Shown here: one piece after another, positions 62,634 to 64,000 of the stretch
Layout: every line of letters begins with the position of its first letter
Numbering within the stretch: the first letter of the stretch is position 1
NCBI GenBank assembly: GCA_965140735.1
Contig: OZ223306.1
Coordinates: 1,302,001 to 1,366,000 of the forward strand
From: Fusibacter_A sp965140735
Lineage (GTDB): Bacteria; Bacillota; Clostridia; Peptostreptococcales; Acidaminobacteraceae
Direction of reading: 5' to 3'
DNA: 64,000 nt
Notes under the pieces: generated by a model
Told to the model about the DNA's origin: nothing
The model's database searches: none
The model's input: the letters and a program-made list of their open reading frames with translations, nothing else
Program-made: the position numbers and the translations under genes

Positions 62634-63626
62634 TCACAGATAATTATTTGTGATTTCTTCCATTAACAAATCTTTTGACTCTTCATCTATTGAAAACATT
62701 GTACTTCTAAAACTGAAGCCTTTTTTAGCAACTAATTTCATCGTTGCTGCATCTAAAGGTTTTTTTAGAATTTCAAAATTTTCAAGCTGCATGTAATACT
62801 CATCATCGGGAACTCCATCCCACTCCTTCTTTTTCAGTCTTCCATCAGCAAATCCATATGCAATAATGCCAGTACCTGTTTTATACAAAAAGACCAAATC
62901 ATCCTTTTGAAGCTTTTCAATTTTTTCTTTCCATCCAGTGCAATATGCAGATGCCTTTTTTTCAGAAATCATCTCGTCATGCGACTTTTGAGTGTTGGAG
63001 TAATTTGTATTTAATACATAGTAGTTACTTTCATATTCCAACTGATTCTCTATTGGTGAATACATATTAAATTCAATATAGTAATCGTTTTCAATTCTGA
63101 AAATCCAATAGATTATTCCATCTATTTGTAATCCGTTTTTCTTCCAATAAATTATTGATTCTATTGTTTTCTGATCTAGTCCATTAGTTACAACTAAAAA
63201 GTGTTGCTTACTATTAAAGATATTGGTTGGCAACACATTGTCTCTTTTGAAATATCTTTTATGTTCTTCTTGCAAATCTCTATTTTTATTTTTTTTACTA
63301 TATAAAGCTTGTAAATCATCATAATTGCTATTGCCGTATAATTGTCCATACCTTAAAACTTGAAGTAAATTTTCTGATTTGGATTGCCAAGCTTTTAGCT
63401 CAAATATGTAAAGCTCACCATTTGAGTCTAGAGCTAATATATCTGGTTCTTCTTGCAAAGGTCTTTCAGTAAATATTGTCATTAGGTCATTTGTTGAAAT
63501 TAAATCAGATATGTGTTTTGAAATTAGGTTTTCTAAGTCCTTTTCGCTCCATCCAGCATCTTTTAACGTTACTCTATCTACTTTCTTATAATCTCCCTTT
63601 TTACGGTTACTTAGTTTATATAACAT
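62634..63626 (-). CDS. PD-(D/E)XK nuclease-like protein with PUA/EVE-like C-terminus
   Basis: A 330-aa protein. EEPDILALDSNGELYIFELKAWQSKSENLLQVLRYGQLYG carries the D...ExK nuclease core (about 50-90). The C-terminus KLQKDDLVFLYKTGTGIIAYGFADGRLKKKEW looks like an EVE/ASCH (PUA-like) nucleic-acid-binding domain. This pairing suggests a restriction-like defence enzyme. ATG at 63626 follows GAGGAG; an in-frame ATG inside the attC would add 42 residues. Confidence 0.65.
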   Translation of the reverse strand: MLYKLSNRKKGDYKKVDRVTLKDAGWSEKDLENLISKHISDLISTNDLMTIFTERPLQEEPDILALDSNGELYIFELKAWQSKSENLLQVLRYGQLYGNSNYDDLQALYSKKNKNRDLQEEHKRYFKRDNVLPTNIFNSKQHFLVVTNGLDQKTIESIIYWKKNGLQIDGIIYWIFRIENDYYIEFNMYSPIENQLEYESNYYVLNTNYSNTQKSHDEMISEKKASAYCTGWKEKIEKLQKDDLVFLYKTGTGIIAYGFADGRLKKKEWDGVPDDEYYMQLENFEILKKPLDAATMKLVAKKGFSFRSTMFSIDEESKDLLMEEITNNYL

Positions 63627-63664
63627 TCTCTCTCCTCTTTGATGTTTATATTGATTGTTCTTTT

Positions 63665-63784
63665 GTCTAACGTTCCCGCAATTACCGATGTCGTTCCTTT
63701 TGACCCTTAGGGTAAAAGTGGCGCTGGCCTTGCCTCGCAAGGGCTGTGTCATCAGAACGATTTCCGATAAGTGACGTGTTATCT
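63665..63784. repeat. attC-like site
   Basis: GTCTAACGTTCCCGCAATTACCGA at the left, CCCTTAGGGTAAAAGTGGCGC and CCTTGCCTCGCAAGG inside, GATAAGTGACGTGTTATCT at the right. Last site before the window edge. Confidence 0.88.
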
Positions 63785-63920
63785 GATGTTCTAATCACTC
63801 ACTCTTTAAGTTTTCAAGACCCTCTTTTATCACTATCAACATTAATAAACTTTATAATATTTACTTTATTGTACTGATTATAATTTTAATGTGTTAGTTC
63901 CCATAATCAATATGAAAATG

Positions 63921-64000
63921 TCAACTAACTTCCAAATTGATAATAGTCCAATCATAAGATTTATATTCTAGTGTTATTCCTAATAAAAATGTCTGATTGG
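63921..64000 (-). CDS. Partial gene at right edge
   Basis: The minus strand is open from the window edge and ends ...LLGITLEYKSYDWTIINLEVS-stop at 63921. Only about 26 codons are visible, not recognised. It may be the next cassette. Confidence 0.35.
   Translation of the reverse strand, partial: NQTFLLGITLEYKSYDWTIINLEVS

Larger units (their letters stand above)
36128..63784. mobile_element. Integron gene-cassette array without integrase in window (CALIN-like)
   Basis: About twenty attC-like sites separate one- or two-gene units over some 28 kb. Each site is an imperfect inverted repeat beginning ...AACGTTCCCGC and ending ...CGTGTTA(T/G), with inner boxes TTACCGA and GATTTAGGTAA that can pair. 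The cargo (GNATs, toxin-antitoxins, nucleotidyltransferase, nucleases, hypotheticals) is that of sedentary chromosomal integrons. Minus-strand genes start 20-50 bp from the core of the site to their right and end just before the next site, so cassettes most likely read leftward. Left-hand sites are degenerate. No tyrosine integrase frame is seen. Confidence 0.8.

Noticed and set aside
37543..63784. CRISPR array or REP/MITE elements as an explanation of the repeats
   Set aside because: Repeats are 95-190 bp, imperfect, self-complementary and separated by whole genes, with AAC/GTT cores at fixed ends; spacers are not short and uniform.
1..64000. Integron integrase (intI) or other tyrosine recombinase inside the window
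   Set aside because: No frame of about 300 residues with R...HxxR...Y pattern was found on either strand.

Overview
The window looks like a low-GC Clostridia (Bacillota) chromosome. Evidence: AT-rich sequence, strong AGGAGG-type ribosome binding sites, a clostridial-type Mo-nitrogenase (NifD with a long insertion, short NifK), NifI1/NifI2 PII proteins between nifH and nifD, and a BglG/PTS operon. I cannot name the genus. Nearly all genes lie on the minus strand. I saw no rRNA, tRNA or CRISPR array.

Region 1 (1-11.7 kb): a partial M20/RocB-like peptidase, then one long minus-strand nitrogen-fixation operon read nifH-nifI1-nifI2-nifD-nifK-[2Fe-2S ferredoxin]-nifE-nifN-nifB-nifV. It has a recognisable sigma-A-type promoter, upstream direct repeats and a leader with competing terminator-like hairpins. 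Together these genes give the Fe protein, the MoFe protein, the FeMo-co scaffold (NifEN), the NifB-co source (NifB), homocitrate (NifV), an electron-transfer ferredoxin and ammonium switch-off (NifI1/I2). An AnfO-like gene sits just upstream.

Region 2 (12-36 kb): mixed housekeeping and accessory genes. They include a metallo-beta-lactamase-fold hydrolase, Nudix and GNAT enzymes, a YdcF protein, a DUF4062-like protein, an AraC regulator, a MASE3-GGDEF diguanylate cyclase, lipoproteins, a methyltransferase and a beta-glucoside operon (bglG, PTS EIIBCA, 6-phospho-beta-glucosidase) with a classic RAT/terminator switch. Between 32 and 36 kb, broken GNAT genes, a retropepsin relic and a GH25 lysozyme lead into the next region.

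Region 3 (about 36-64 kb, running to the right edge): the most notable part. About twenty imperfect, inverted-repeat elements of roughly 95-190 bp separate one- or two-gene units. Each element begins with a ...AAC core and ends with a GTT... core. This is the layout of an integron gene-cassette array (attC sites). Typical cassette cargo is present: GNATs, several toxin-antitoxin pairs (HigBA x2, HicBA, Phd/RelE relic, PemK type, MazEF), an aadA-like nucleotidyltransferase, PD-(D/E)XK nucleases, a Fic protein, HD and 2H phosphoesterase-like proteins, and a beta-lactamase-fold serine hydrolase. No integrase gene lies inside the window. Most cassette genes read leftward and start 20-50 bp from a core site, so an integrase, if present, is expected to the right of 64,000. 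A group IIC-type intron (51.3-53.2 kb, broken reverse transcriptase) sits beside an attC, an IS110-family element (54.3-55.7 kb) interrupts the R' core of another, and relics of both lie elsewhere in the array. Many cassette genes carry single-base frameshifts or in-frame TGA codons, whereas the nif operon is intact.
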